Shown: positions 1-7,366, numbered from the stretch's first letter. The stretch: DNA of 64,000 nucleotides from Alcanivorax sp. (GCA_017794945.1 CP051239.1:372001-436000), one strand, 5' to 3'. The notes: a model not told the origin generated them from the letters alone. Numbers and translations are program-made.

Positions 1-305
1 CGCGCGACCTTCACACTTATGCCCGCCGCATTTACGTCCGCCGCTTCCGTGCAAGTACCGGGCTTTGAAGATATGGGCCTTCTCACCCGCGACGGCCGCC
101 TCGTATACGGTTTCTGTTCGTCAGGCCAGTGCTTTGCCTTCGGCTTCCTTCAGATTCCACCTCACGGTGGACACCCTTGCCGTTCAGCTAGTGGTTCCCC
201 TTGCCGGGCCCACAGAGGACTTGCACCTCCAAGTCGTCCCGGGCGGCCACCACGGCGGGCCGGGACAGCGCCACTCTATGGCGCTTCGCGCCATGCCTGG
301 CGCAC
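1..305 (-). mobile_element. Group II intron, 5' part (domain I region), cut by window edge
   Basis: Read on the minus strand, the stretch starting at 305 opens with GTGCGCC, matching the GUGYG 5' end of group II introns. It continues with text typical of intron domain I: GGAGGTGCAAGTCC (about 230), GGCAAGGGTGTCCACC, and CGAACAGAAACCG (about 120). No protein is encoded in the visible part; the intron-encoded reverse transcriptase and the 3' end would lie left of the window. The 5' splice boundary abuts a G run and T run that follow a terminator hairpin (318-346), so the intron sits just behind a Rho-independent terminator. That site preference is typical of bacterial class C group II introns; the class assignment is inference. 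Small ORFs across this stretch are not real genes. Confidence 0.75.
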
Positions 306-317
306 CCCCCCCCCCCC

Positions 318-346
318 AAAAAAAAAAGCCCGCCGTAAAGGCGGGC
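318..346 (-). terminator. Rho-independent terminator of the truncated porin gene
   Basis: GCCCGCC (328-334) and GGCGGGC (340-346) form a perfect 7-bp stem with a GTAAA loop. On the minus strand the stem is followed by ten T residues (318-327). It lies about 60 bases beyond the stop codon of the porin remnant at 408, so it would have ended that transcript. The T run is followed by about 12 G residues and then the group II intron start. Confidence 0.85.
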
Positions 347-407
347 AACTGTCACTTGCGTCGAGGAAATGTGGGCGGCGTCCGATGCCGCCCCGATACG
401 GTTTTTC

Positions 408-518
408 TTAGAACTTGTGTTCCATGCCCACGCCCAGGGTGCGCTCTTCTTCTTCGTCACCGGTGGTGCCGTCTTCGTAGGTGAGTTCGTTGAAGTAAGC
501 GTACACCTTGTAACCATT
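408..518 (-). pseudogene. Porin 3' remnant (Porin_4-like C-terminus)
   Basis: About 36 codons on the minus strand end in LGVGMEHKF-stop, with an acidic stretch (TTGDEEEERT) before it. This is the last beta-strands of a general gammaproteobacterial porin of the Porin_4 type, including the terminal phenylalanine needed for outer-membrane insertion. Upstream of about 518 the frame stays open but the translation no longer resembles a porin and runs into the promoter and start of the oppositely oriented intact porin. The rest of the gene is gone. The retained terminator downstream fits a once functional gene. It differs in sequence from the C-terminus of the neighbouring intact porin, so it is not a simple copy of it. 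Confidence 0.65.
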
Positions 519-591
519 CTGTAATCTTTGCCAAATAGACTTTAATCGCGCTTCAACACACACAAGCAAACCGAAAAAGGTGAGACAGATC

Positions 592-1677
592 ATGAGCAAG
601 AAATATTTGGGCTTGGCTTTGGCGATTTCTGCCGCTTCTGCTGCACAGGCCGGAAACGTTACGACCAGCGGCGAAGACCTTGTGATCGATACCGACAGCG
701 GTATCAAAGTGAAAGTGTCGGATAACTCTGCGTCTTTTCAGCTCGGCGGGCGCATTCAGTGGGATTACGACGCCACGCAGTCTGACGACAACGGTGTTGA
801 CACTACCGATTTCGACGTGCGCCGGGCACGCCTCTACGCCAAGGGCCACTTTGGCGACTGGGCGTACAAAACCCAGTTCAACGTGGCTGAGAGTGATGGC
901 GCCGACGGCGGGACCGCTGAGGACCTGTACATTCGCTACCTGGGATTTGGCTCGACGGCAACCGTGACTATTGGTAAGCAGAAAGAGCCATTCGGCCTGG
1001 AACAATTAACGAGTTCAAAAGACATCTCGGCCCTTGAGCGATCCGCCATGACCGAGCGTTATACCCCCGGTCGCAGCAGCGGCATCCAGCTCAGTGGCAA
1101 AGGCGGCAACTGGACCTACGGTATCGGCTACTTCGAGGCAGACGGCAATGGCAGCGACGACTTCAATAACACGGCAGTAACCGCACGGGGCACGGTTGCA
1201 CCGATTCAAACGAACAATATGGTTGTTCATCTTGGTGCGGGTTATACCACGCGTGATGCCGACACTCAGGCCGATGAGGTCGATACGTTTAATCTGGAGC
1301 TCGCCGGCGCTTTCGGGCCCTTCCATGCCCAGGCCGAATATTTCGATTCCGAGGAAGGCCAGGTGGATGTTGATGGCTATTACGTACAGCTTGGCTGGAT
1401 CATCACCGGCGAAAGCCGTCCTTACAAAGCCGGAGCATTCAAGCGGGTAAAACCGGCATCACCCAAAGGGGCCTGGGAAGTTGTTGCCCGCTTTGAGGAT
1501 GGTGACGGAAAATACAGTGATGTGGGGCTGGCCACGACCGACGGTGAGCAAACAACACTGGGCGTTAACTATTACGCCAACAAGAATGTTCGACTTGGAA
1601 TGAGCTACATGGATGGCGAAGAAGCCAATGGCGCTAGCGGAGATGAAGTGCGTGCGAGGTTACAATATGCATTTTGA
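592..1677 (+). CDS. Phosphate-selective porin O/P family outer-membrane porin
   Basis: A 361-residue outer-membrane beta-barrel protein. The signal peptide is about residues 1-20 (MSKKYLGLALAISAASAAQA, cleavage after AQA). The N-terminal mature part holds the family signature FQLGGRIQWDYDA with DFDVRRARLYAKGHFGDW, and the chain ends in a terminal Phe (RLQYAF). The family (OprO/OprP, Porin_O_P) forms anion or phosphate channels, but sequence alone does not fix the substrate. ATG 592 is preferred over the in-frame GTG at 580 because AAAGGTGAG at 576-584 gives a well spaced ribosome binding site. The gene is divergent from the porin stump on the left. The ISPpu12-like element begins 86 bases after its stop. 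Confidence 0.85.
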   Translation: MSKKYLGLALAISAASAAQAGNVTTSGEDLVIDTDSGIKVKVSDNSASFQLGGRIQWDYDATQSDDNGVDTTDFDVRRARLYAKGHFGDWAYKTQFNVAESDGADGGTAEDLYIRYLGFGSTATVTIGKQKEPFGLEQLTSSKDISALERSAMTERYTPGRSSGIQLSGKGGNWTYGIGYFEADGNGSDDFNNTAVTARGTVAPIQTNNMVVHLGAGYTTRDADTQADEVDTFNLELAGAFGPFHAQAEYFDSEEGQVDVDGYYVQLGWIITGESRPYKAGAFKRVKPASPKGAWEVVARFEDGDGKYSDVGLATTDGEQTTLGVNYYANKNVRLGMSYMDGEEANGASGDEVRARLQYAF

Positions 1678-1763
1678 CCGCATGGAGGTCGCTTGAATGA
1701 GTTTGCGGCTTGATATAGTTCTTGAGAGTTAATGAAATACTCAGGTTTTGGGCAGATATTAAT

Positions 1764-1787
1764 GGGTAAGCGGATTAAATGGTTGAT
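1764..1787 (+). repeat. Left inverted repeat of the ISPpu12-like element
   Basis: A 24-bp sequence starting GGGTAAGCGGATTAAATGG pairs with the reverse complement of 6324-6347 at 21 of 24 positions. It is separated from the rest of its element by an IS481-family insertion that begins 17 bases further on. Confidence 0.85.
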
Positions 1788-1797
1788 CTTACCTTTG

Positions 1798-1830
1798 CAT
1801 GAGATGTATTAGTTCAGACCAAATCTGACA
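1798..1830 (+). repeat. Target duplication (1798-1804) and left inverted repeat (1805-1830) of the IS481-type element
   Basis: CATGAGA at 1798-1804 is repeated exactly at 3007-3013. The 26-bp repeat at 1805-1830 starts TGTATTAGTTCAGACC and ends ATCTGACA. It matches the reverse complement of 2981-3006 except at a few positions, chiefly in its centre. Confidence 0.9.
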
Positions 1831-3006
1831 CATCTCGTTGAAAAAGCGAGGGTTACCGGTTCTGATGAAGGTGCCTAAACCTGAAACCAGAACCAAAAGG
1901 TAACCCTCATGCTCCATAGTAATGATCGCATTATCCGACACAAGGTAGGTTTGCTGAATTTGGCCGACGAGCTTGGTAACGTAGCCAAGGCCTGCAAGAT
2001 GATGGGCGTGTCCAGAGACACGTTTTACCGCTACAAGGAGGCGGCGGAGGAAGGTGGTGTTGATGCCCTCCTGGAAAAGAATCGGCGAGTCCCCAATCCT
2101 AAGAACCGTGTAGAGCCTCATGTGGAAGAGGCTGTCATTCAATACGCGGTGGCTGAGCCCGCCCACGGGCAAGTCAGAGTCTCCAATGAGCTGCGCAAGC
2201 GTGGTGTTTTCGTCTCCCCGAGTGGCGTACGCAGCATCTGGCTGCGCCATGACCTGGCCAACTTCAAGCAACGCCTGAAGGCTCTGGAAGCCAAGGTAGC
2301 AGAGGAGGGGCTGATCCTTACGGAGTCCCAGGTTCAGGCGCTTGAGCGCAAGAAGCAGGATGACGAAGCGTGTGGTGAAATCGACACCGCCCACCCCGGC
2401 TACCTTGGCTCACAGGACACCTTCTACGTAGGCACATTCAAGGGCGTTGGCCGGGTGTATCAGCAGACCTACGTGGATACGTACGCCAAAGTGGCACACT
2501 GCAAGCTGTATACGACCAAGACACCGGTCACCGCGGCAGACTTGCTCAATGATCGCGTGCTGCCGTTTTACGCCTCTCATGAGCTTCCTGTCCTGCGCAT
2601 CCTGACCGACCGTGGCACCGAGTACTGCGGCAAGGTGGAGCAGCATGATTACCAGCTGTATCTTGCGCTAAATGAGATCGAGCATACGCGCACTAAAGCA
2701 CGACACCCCCAAACCAACGGGATCTGCGAGCGCTTCCACAAAACCATTCTGCAGGAGTTTTATCAGCCGGCATTGCGGCGAAAGATTTACGGCAGCCTGG
2801 AAGCGTTGCAGGAAGATCTGGACGTATGGCTGGATTACTACAACAATGAACGCACCCATCAAGGCAAGAAGTGTTGTGGCAGAACCCCGCTAGCCACCTT
2901 GCTGGATGGAAAATCGATCTGGAAGGAAAAGTTCGTAGGCTGAACTTGACCTGACAGACACCTTCTGAAAAACCGGTAACTGTCAGATCAAGTCTGAATT
3001 ACTACA
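1805..3006 (+). mobile_element. Complete IS481-family insertion sequence
   Basis: A 1202-bp element with 26-bp imperfect terminal inverted repeats beginning TGT, one transposase gene (1909-2943) and a 7-bp target duplication CATGAGA on both sides. It is inserted inside the ISPpu12-like element between that element's left inverted repeat and merR. Everything needed for mobility looks intact, so this is the younger insertion of the two. Confidence 0.92.
1909..2943 (+). CDS. IS481-family transposase
   Basis: A 344-residue transposase. The N-terminal helix-turn-helix region (about residues 15-60, AKACKMMGVSRDTFYRY) should bind the terminal repeats. The RNase H-like integrase core follows from about residue 165, with candidate DDE residues in QTYVDTYAK, RILTDRGTEYCG and NGICERFHKT. 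The C-terminus has the usual YNNERTHQGKKC(...)RTPL segment. Length and motif order fit full-length IS481 transposases, with no stop or frameshift. Start ATG 1909 follows AAAGGTAACCCTC. The gene serves only the element's own transposition. Confidence 0.93.
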   Translation: MLHSNDRIIRHKVGLLNLADELGNVAKACKMMGVSRDTFYRYKEAAEEGGVDALLEKNRRVPNPKNRVEPHVEEAVIQYAVAEPAHGQVRVSNELRKRGVFVSPSGVRSIWLRHDLANFKQRLKALEAKVAEEGLILTESQVQALERKKQDDEACGEIDTAHPGYLGSQDTFYVGTFKGVGRVYQQTYVDTYAKVAHCKLYTTKTPVTAADLLNDRVLPFYASHELPVLRILTDRGTEYCGKVEQHDYQLYLALNEIEHTRTKARHPQTNGICERFHKTILQEFYQPALRRKIYGSLEALQEDLDVWLDYYNNERTHQGKKCCGRTPLATLLDGKSIWKEKFVG

Positions 3007-3013
3007 CATGAGA
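2981..3013 (-). repeat. Right inverted repeat (2981-3006) and target duplication (3007-3013) of the IS481-type element
   Basis: The 26-bp right end, read inward on the minus strand, starts TGTAGTAATTCAGAC and mirrors 1805-1830. It is followed directly by CATGAGA, the second copy of the 7-bp target duplication. Confidence 0.9.
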
Positions 3014-3060
3014 GTGAGGCAAACCGACATCTCATCGGATTATCTGGTTGGTACTCCAAC

Positions 3061-3468
3061 CTACTGCTGATGCATGCTTCCCTCGCTAATTCCAGCAAGA
3101 ACCCCACACGCCTCAACTTCCCGGTCATCGTTGCAACTCGCTCTCAGTGAAACGAGTTGTTTCTCAAGCGCTTGCAGAGCGGTTATCTGCGAGCGCACAT
3201 GAGAGATGTGATCATCGAGCAAAGCATTGACGGCGGTACAGGACTGATGAGGGTCGTCCTGATAGCGCTGTAGTTCGTGAATTTCTGCCAGTGACAGATC
3301 CAGGATGCGGCAGCGACGAATAAAGGCCAGCCGCTCAACGTGTTTCTCGGTATAGACACGGTAACCGTTCTCCTGCCGATCAGGCGGCGGCAACAAGCCC
3401 TGCCGTTCGTAGAAGCGGATCGTCTGTGTATCTACCCCTACTGACTGTGCCAACTGACCAATACGCAT
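3061..3468 (-). CDS. MerR-family heavy-metal-responsive regulator (CadR/PbrR-like)
   Basis: A 135-residue regulator with an N-terminal MerR winged helix-turn-helix (MRIGQLAQSVGVDTQTIRFYERQGLLPPPDR, residues 1-30), a long dimerisation helix, and a C-terminal metal-binding end with cysteines in LRASCNDD and VEACGVL. CadR/PbrR relatives respond to Cd(II), Pb(II) or Zn(II); the exact metal cannot be read here. Start ATG 3468 is chosen over the in-frame ATG at 3483 because GGAGGA lies 6 bases upstream. It is divergent from the efflux gene across a MerR-type promoter. It is the usual passenger regulator of ISPpu12-like elements. Confidence 0.85.
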   Translation of the reverse strand: MRIGQLAQSVGVDTQTIRFYERQGLLPPPDRQENGYRVYTEKHVERLAFIRRCRILDLSLAEIHELQRYQDDPHQSCTAVNALLDDHISHVRSQITALQALEKQLVSLRASCNDDREVEACGVLAGISEGSMHQQ

Positions 3469-3499
3469 CGGGTTCCTCCGCAACGGATTCTCTACGCTA

Positions 3500-3530
3500 T
3501 TGACCTTATAGCTACTATATAGTTTTAAAT
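3500..3530 (+). promoter_or_regulatory. MerR-type promoter with 19-bp spacer driving the efflux-lspA operon
   Basis: The -35 box TTGACC (3500-3505) and -10 box TTAAAT (3525-3530) are 19 bp apart, the over-long spacer on which MerR activators act. The spacer holds an imperfect dyad (ACCTTATAG then CTATATAGT around CTA), resembling pbrA/cadA operators. It sits between divergent merR and the CDF gene, so both are probably controlled from here. Confidence 0.75.
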
Positions 3531-3563
3531 GAAAGCCCGATCACATTCAAGTGGAGTCATATC

Positions 3564-4460
3564 ATGAGTAAAAACTGCGGAGGCCCCTGTGGCGACGATG
3601 CAAGGCCTGCGGCGGATACCGATATGCAGGCCTCCTCCGATGCGTCGGGGGAATGGGTCAGTGTTTATGCCGTGCCGAAGATGGACTGTCCATCAGAAGA
3701 GCGCATGATTCGCCTGGCCCTGAACGGCGTTGAGGGGATTCGGGCACTGTCCTTCGACTTGTCGAACCGCCGGGTGAAGGTCGTGCATGACGGTGAGGTC
3801 GAGCCCGTCACCTCGAAACTGAAGACCTTGGAGCTAGGCGCCTCGCTTCAGGAAAGCGTCGCTGCCGATCCGGAGACCATCAAGGCCGCCGAGTTTTCGG
3901 CAGCTTCTGCTAAGCAAGAATCCGGGACCCTGCGCTGGTTGCTCGGCATCAATGCACTTCTGTTCGTGGTGGAAATGACTGCCGGTCTGATCGCCCAGTC
4001 CACCGGCCTGATTGGAGAATCCCTGGACAATTTTGCCGATGCGGCGGTGTACGGGCTTGCCCTTTATGCGGTTGGACATAGCGTGAAAATGCAGGTACGT
4101 GCCGCGCATCTTGCTGGTGTACTGCAACTGATCTTGGCTGTGGGCGTGCTCGTAGAGGTGGTGAGACGCTTTGTATTCGGTAGTGAGCCTGAATCGCTGG
4201 TGATGATGGCTATCGCATTCGTCGCATTGATTGCCAATACCAGTTGTCTGCTGCTCATATCCAAACATCGGGAAGGCGGGGCGCACATGAAGGCAAGCTG
4301 GATATTCTCGGCCAACGACGTGGTGATCAACCTGGGGGTCATCACCGCCGGCGCCCTGGTCGCGTGGACCGGTTCCAATTATCCGGATCTGATTATCGGC
4401 ACCATCGCGGGGGGCATTGTACTTAACGGTGCCAGACGCATTTTGGCGTTGAAGGGTTAA
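3564..4460 (+). CDS. Cation diffusion facilitator-type efflux protein with N-terminal metal-binding domain
   Basis: A 298-residue inner-membrane protein. Residues about 30-95 form an HMA-like cytosolic domain (VPKMDCPSEERMIRLALNG). From about residue 122 there are several membrane spans, beginning WLLGINALLFVVEMTAGLIA. Acidic pairs in GESLDNFADA and SANDVVINL sit where CDF transporters bind metal in TM2 and TM5. The family exports divalent metals such as Zn, Cd or Co in exchange for protons. The gene starts 34 bases after the MerR-type promoter and is followed 3 bases later by lspA, so the two are cotranscribed. CzcD-like genes of this type are the standard ISPpu12 passenger. Confidence 0.82.
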   Translation: MSKNCGGPCGDDARPAADTDMQASSDASGEWVSVYAVPKMDCPSEERMIRLALNGVEGIRALSFDLSNRRVKVVHDGEVEPVTSKLKTLELGASLQESVAADPETIKAAEFSAASAKQESGTLRWLLGINALLFVVEMTAGLIAQSTGLIGESLDNFADAAVYGLALYAVGHSVKMQVRAAHLAGVLQLILAVGVLVEVVRRFVFGSEPESLVMMAIAFVALIANTSCLLLISKHREGGAHMKASWIFSANDVVINLGVITAGALVAWTGSNYPDLIIGTIAGGIVLNGARRILALKG

Positions 4461-4463
4461 ATA

Positions 4464-4976
4464 ATGCTCATTATTGGCAAAAAGCTCTCGCCGTATGCCC
4501 TATTGTCCATATCGGGCCTGCTGGCAGCGTCTGATCAGGCTGTAAAGTGGCTGGTGCAGCAATCAATGGCCTATGGCGAGTCTGTTTCGGTGACCCCGTT
4601 CTTTAACTGGGTGCACCTATGGAACACCGGTGCCGCATTCAGTCTTTTTGCGAATGGTGGAGGCTGGCAGCGCTACTTTTTTATCGGGATCGCGGTGGCG
4701 GTCTCGATTTTTCTGATCAAGCTGATCCTTGAAAATCGTCATAAAGGAGAAGCCATCGCTTACAGTCTTATCCTCGGTGGCGCCATGGGCAACCTGATTG
4801 ACCGGGTCTTTCGTGGCTATGTTGTGGATTCCTTTGATTTCTATTGGCGAGACTGGCATTGGCCGGCCTTCAACCTGGCTGATATTGCAATTGTCCTCGG
4901 TGCCTTACTTTTCGTTTCCGGCAGCTTTTTGGGTAAAAAAACAAACACCAATGCCGAGCCGGATGGATCTGACTGA
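4464..4976 (+). CDS. lspA: Lipoprotein signal peptidase (signal peptidase II), mobile-element copy
   Basis: A 170-residue four-helix inner-membrane aspartic protease that removes signal peptides from prolipoproteins. The family blocks are complete: NTGAAFSLF (about residue 52), GGAMGNLIDR with the first catalytic Asp, VVDSFDFYW, and PAFNLADIAIVLGA with the second catalytic Asp. It starts 3 bases after the efflux gene and ends 21 bases before the transposase gene. An lspA copy coupled to a metal-efflux gene is known from ISPpu12 and pbr-type operons. Its role there is not obvious from sequence. It is probably an extra copy; the chromosomal lspA would lie elsewhere. Confidence 0.9.
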   Translation: MLIIGKKLSPYALLSISGLLAASDQAVKWLVQQSMAYGESVSVTPFFNWVHLWNTGAAFSLFANGGGWQRYFFIGIAVAVSIFLIKLILENRHKGEAIAYSLILGGAMGNLIDRVFRGYVVDSFDFYWRDWHWPAFNLADIAIVLGALLFVSGSFLGKKTNTNAEPDGSD

Positions 4977-4997
4977 CACCTACGCCTATACAACACC

Positions 4998-6289
4998 ATG
5001 ACCGAACTTCCCGACAACATCCTTCACCTGCCGCAATACCAAGTACTGGGCTGCAAATCAACCGACGACGAAATGCACTTCCAGGTGGACGTGCCCGATC
5101 CGATCGCCTGCGAGGAATGCGGCGTGCAGGGTGAGTTCGTGCGGTTCGGCAAGCGTGATGTTCCCCATCGTGATCTGCCCATCCAAGGCAAGCGGGTCAC
5201 TCTCTGGGTGGTCCGCCGCCGATACACCTGCCGGGCCTGCAAGACAACATTCAGGCCCCAGCTACCGGAGGTGGTGGACGGATTCCGTATGACACTGCGG
5301 CTGCATGAGTACGTGGAGAAGGAATCCTTCAACCACCCCTACACCTTTGTGGCGGCACAGAGACCGGCCTGGACGAGAAGACGGTGCGCGACATCTTCAA
5401 CGCCCGCGCCGAGTTCCTGGGGCGCTGGCACCGCTTCGAGACGCCCCGCATCCTGGGCATTGACGAGCTATACCTGAACAAGCGCTACCGCTGCATCCTG
5501 ACCAACATCGAGGAGCGAACCCTGCTCGACCTGCTGGCCACCCGCCGCCAGGACGTGGTGACCAATTACCTGATGAAGCTGAAAGACCGGCAGAAGGTCG
5601 AGATCGTCAGCATGGACATGTGGAACCCTTACCGGGCAGCGGTCAAGGCCGTGCTGCCACAGGCCCGCATCGTGGTCGATAAGTTCCATGTGGTACGCAT
5701 GGCCAACGATGCCCTGGAGAAGGTGCGCAAGGGCCTCAGAAAGGAGCTGAAACCCTCCCAGAGCCGAACCCTCAAGGGCGACCGGAAGATCCTGCTGAAA
5801 CGCGCTCACGAAGTTTCAGATCGGGAACGGCTGATCATGGAGACCTGGACAGGCGCATTCCCGCAACTGCTGGCCGCCTACGAGCACAAGGAACGCTTCT
5901 ACGGCATCTGGGACGCCACCACACGGCCCCAGTCAGAAGCCGCCCTGGACGAGTGGATAGCCACCATTCCGAAAGGCCAGAAGGAAGTCTGGAGCGATCT
6001 GGTCAGGGCTGTGGGCAACTGGCGCGAAGAGATCATGACCTACTTCGAGACGGACATGCCCGTCACCAACGCTTACACGGAGTCCATCAACCGACTGGCC
6101 AAGGACAAGAACCGTGAAGGGCGCGGTTACTCCTTCGAGGTGATGCGGGCACGAATGCTCTACACCACGAAGCACAAGAAGAAGGCACCGACTGCGAAGG
6201 TCTCTCTTTTCTACAAGAAAACCATCGGTTACGGACTGCCGGACTTCGCAGAGGAACTCAACTACGGAGTCGATCTATCAACCATCTGA
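4998..6289 (+). pseudogene. tnpA: ISL3-family transposase, frameshifted
   Basis: The first frame (from ATG 4998) encodes the N-terminal zinc-ribbon region (CEECGVQ and YTCRACKTTF) and runs correctly to FVAAQ at about 5360. The second frame then continues from TGLDEKTVRDIFNARAEF to the end (DLSTI, stop 6287-6289) with the ISL3 catalytic blocks LGIDELYL, SMDMWNPY and NAYTESINRLAKD. The joint at 5356-5362 reads CACAGAGACC; removing one AG restores a single frame of about 430 codons. So a 2-base duplication has split the gene. ISL3 transposases are not known to use programmed frameshifting, so this is most likely a disabling mutation or a sequence error. Confidence 0.85.
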
Positions 6290-6323
6290 GGGTGGTATCA
6301 GATTGATGGGGTGAAGGTGCCCC

Positions 6324-6347
6324 ATCAACCATTAAATCCGTATACCC
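6324..6347 (-). repeat. Right inverted repeat of the ISPpu12-like element
   Basis: This 24-bp sequence ends the element 35 bases after the transposase stop. Its reverse complement begins GGGTATACGGATTTAATGG and matches the left repeat at 1764-1787 with 3 mismatches. Host sequence resumes at 6348. Confidence 0.85.
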
Positions 6348-6448
6348 CTTTTTATTTCACCCGGAACTTTCTCGGATTTTACCGAGCTAGAACCCCCGGC
6401 TGAGGCGGTGGCCGGTCGGGGTAGGAAGGTCGGGTTAGCGGCCCGGCA

Positions 6449-7252
6449 CTAATCGGATTGGCGTTTGGCCTGACGCCAGAGGGCGTCGAGGTGGTCGTCG
6501 TCGAAATCGGACAGCGGCGCGCCGGCCAGTTGTTCAACCTGGCGGAAACGGCCCTCGAACTTGTTCGAGGCGCGGCGCAGGGCCAGGTCCGGGTCCAGCT
6601 TCAGGTGCCGGGCCAGATTCACCAGGGTGAACAGCACGTCGCCGAATTCGTCCTCGATGGCGTCGCGGTCGCCGGACGCCATCGCCTGATCCAGTTCCTC
6701 AAGTTCGCTGTCCACATGGGCGCGCACCGGCGCCGTGGCGCGCCAGTCGAAGCCCACCTTGGAGGCTTTCTTCTGCAGCTTGTGAGCGCGCTGCAGGGCC
6801 GGCAGCCCCTCCGGCACACCGTCCAGGGCGCTGTCGTACTCACGGCCCTTGCGGGCGCGCTCCTCGGCTTTGATCGCCTCCCAGTTTACTTTCACCGCCT
6901 GCTCGTCCTCGGCGGTCCGGTCCCCGAACACGTGCGGGTGGCGGCGCACCATTTTGTCGTTGAGCACCGCTACTACTTCGCTGAAATCAAACAGCCCCTG
7001 TTCGCGGGCCATCTGCGAATGGAACACTACCTGCAGCAGCAGGTCGCCGAGCTCTTCCTTGAGCTCAGGGTAATCCCGCCGCGCCACCGCTTCAGCCACT
7101 TCAAAGGCCTCTTCCACGGTGTAGGGCACGATGCTGTCGAAGTCCTGTTTCAGGTCCCAGGGGCAGCCGCCGTCCGGGTCGCGCAGCCGGGCCATGATCG
7201 ACAGCAGTTCGGACACGGCGGCTTCGGAGGAAGATCGGGGGGCATCGGACAT
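6449..7252 (-). CDS. mazG: Nucleoside triphosphate pyrophosphohydrolase MazG
   Basis: A 267-residue cytosolic enzyme that hydrolyses NTPs and dNTPs to monophosphate and pyrophosphate, cleaning the nucleotide pool. Two MazG domains are visible: the N-terminal one begins CPWDLKQDFDSIVPYTVEEAFE and carries the metal-binding helices EEAFEVAEAV and ELKEELGDLLLQV; the C-terminal one has ELEELDQAM and IEDEFGDVLFTLVNLARHL. Length matches E. coli MazG (263). It follows relA on the same strand, as in E. coli and Pseudomonas. A heptamer-built inverted repeat separates the two genes. The first host gene after the IS cluster; it appears undamaged. Confidence 0.95.
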   Translation of the reverse strand: MSDAPRSSSEAAVSELLSIMARLRDPDGGCPWDLKQDFDSIVPYTVEEAFEVAEAVARRDYPELKEELGDLLLQVVFHSQMAREQGLFDFSEVVAVLNDKMVRRHPHVFGDRTAEDEQAVKVNWEAIKAEERARKGREYDSALDGVPEGLPALQRAHKLQKKASKVGFDWRATAPVRAHVDSELEELDQAMASGDRDAIEDEFGDVLFTLVNLARHLKLDPDLALRRASNKFEGRFRQVEQLAGAPLSDFDDDHLDALWRQAKRQSD

Positions 7253-7275
7253 GGGAGCGCTCCGGAAGAAAAGAC

Positions 7276-7351
7276 GATTCAGGATACAGGATGAAGGATA
7301 CAGGGGCGGGCGTTGTGCTATCGCTTCATCCTGTATCCTGCATCCTGTATC
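7276..7351. repeat. Inverted repeat built of CAGGATR heptamers between relA and mazG
   Basis: CAGGATACAGGATGAAG at 7280-7296 is exactly inverted at 7324-7340. Both arms extend as runs of 7-base units (CAGGATA, CAGGATG, AAGGATA). The loop is 27 bases. It could fold in relA-mazG mRNA; no T run marks it as a simple terminator. Confidence 0.75.
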
Positions 7352-7366
7352 GCGGCCGCCAGGCCG

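Larger units (their letters stand above)
1764..6347. mobile_element. ISPpu12-like ISL3-family element with metal-response passenger genes
   Basis: The element is bounded by 24-bp inverted repeats at 1764-1787 and 6324-6347 with 3 mismatches (left begins GGGTAAGCGGATTAAATGG; right, reversed, begins GGGTATACGGATTTAATGG). Between them lie merR (minus), a cation-efflux gene, lspA and an ISL3-family transposase (plus). This gene set is the one I know from ISPpu12 of Pseudomonas putida plasmids. Removing the nested IS481-type insertion and its duplicated 7 bp leaves 3375 bp, close to the roughly 3.4 kb I recall for ISPpu12. The transposase is frameshifted. The flanking 8-mers (ATATTAAT left, CTTTTTAT right) do not match, so there is no visible target duplication. 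Confidence 0.85.

Noticed and set aside
19..517. Small ORFs at the left edge
   Set aside because: They lie in structured group II intron RNA sequence and the terminator, so they are not protein genes.
5340..5480. Programmed frameshifting in the ISL3 transposase
   Set aside because: No slippery heptamer or stimulatory structure is evident, and ISL3 transposases are normally single-frame. A 2-base duplication explains the break.
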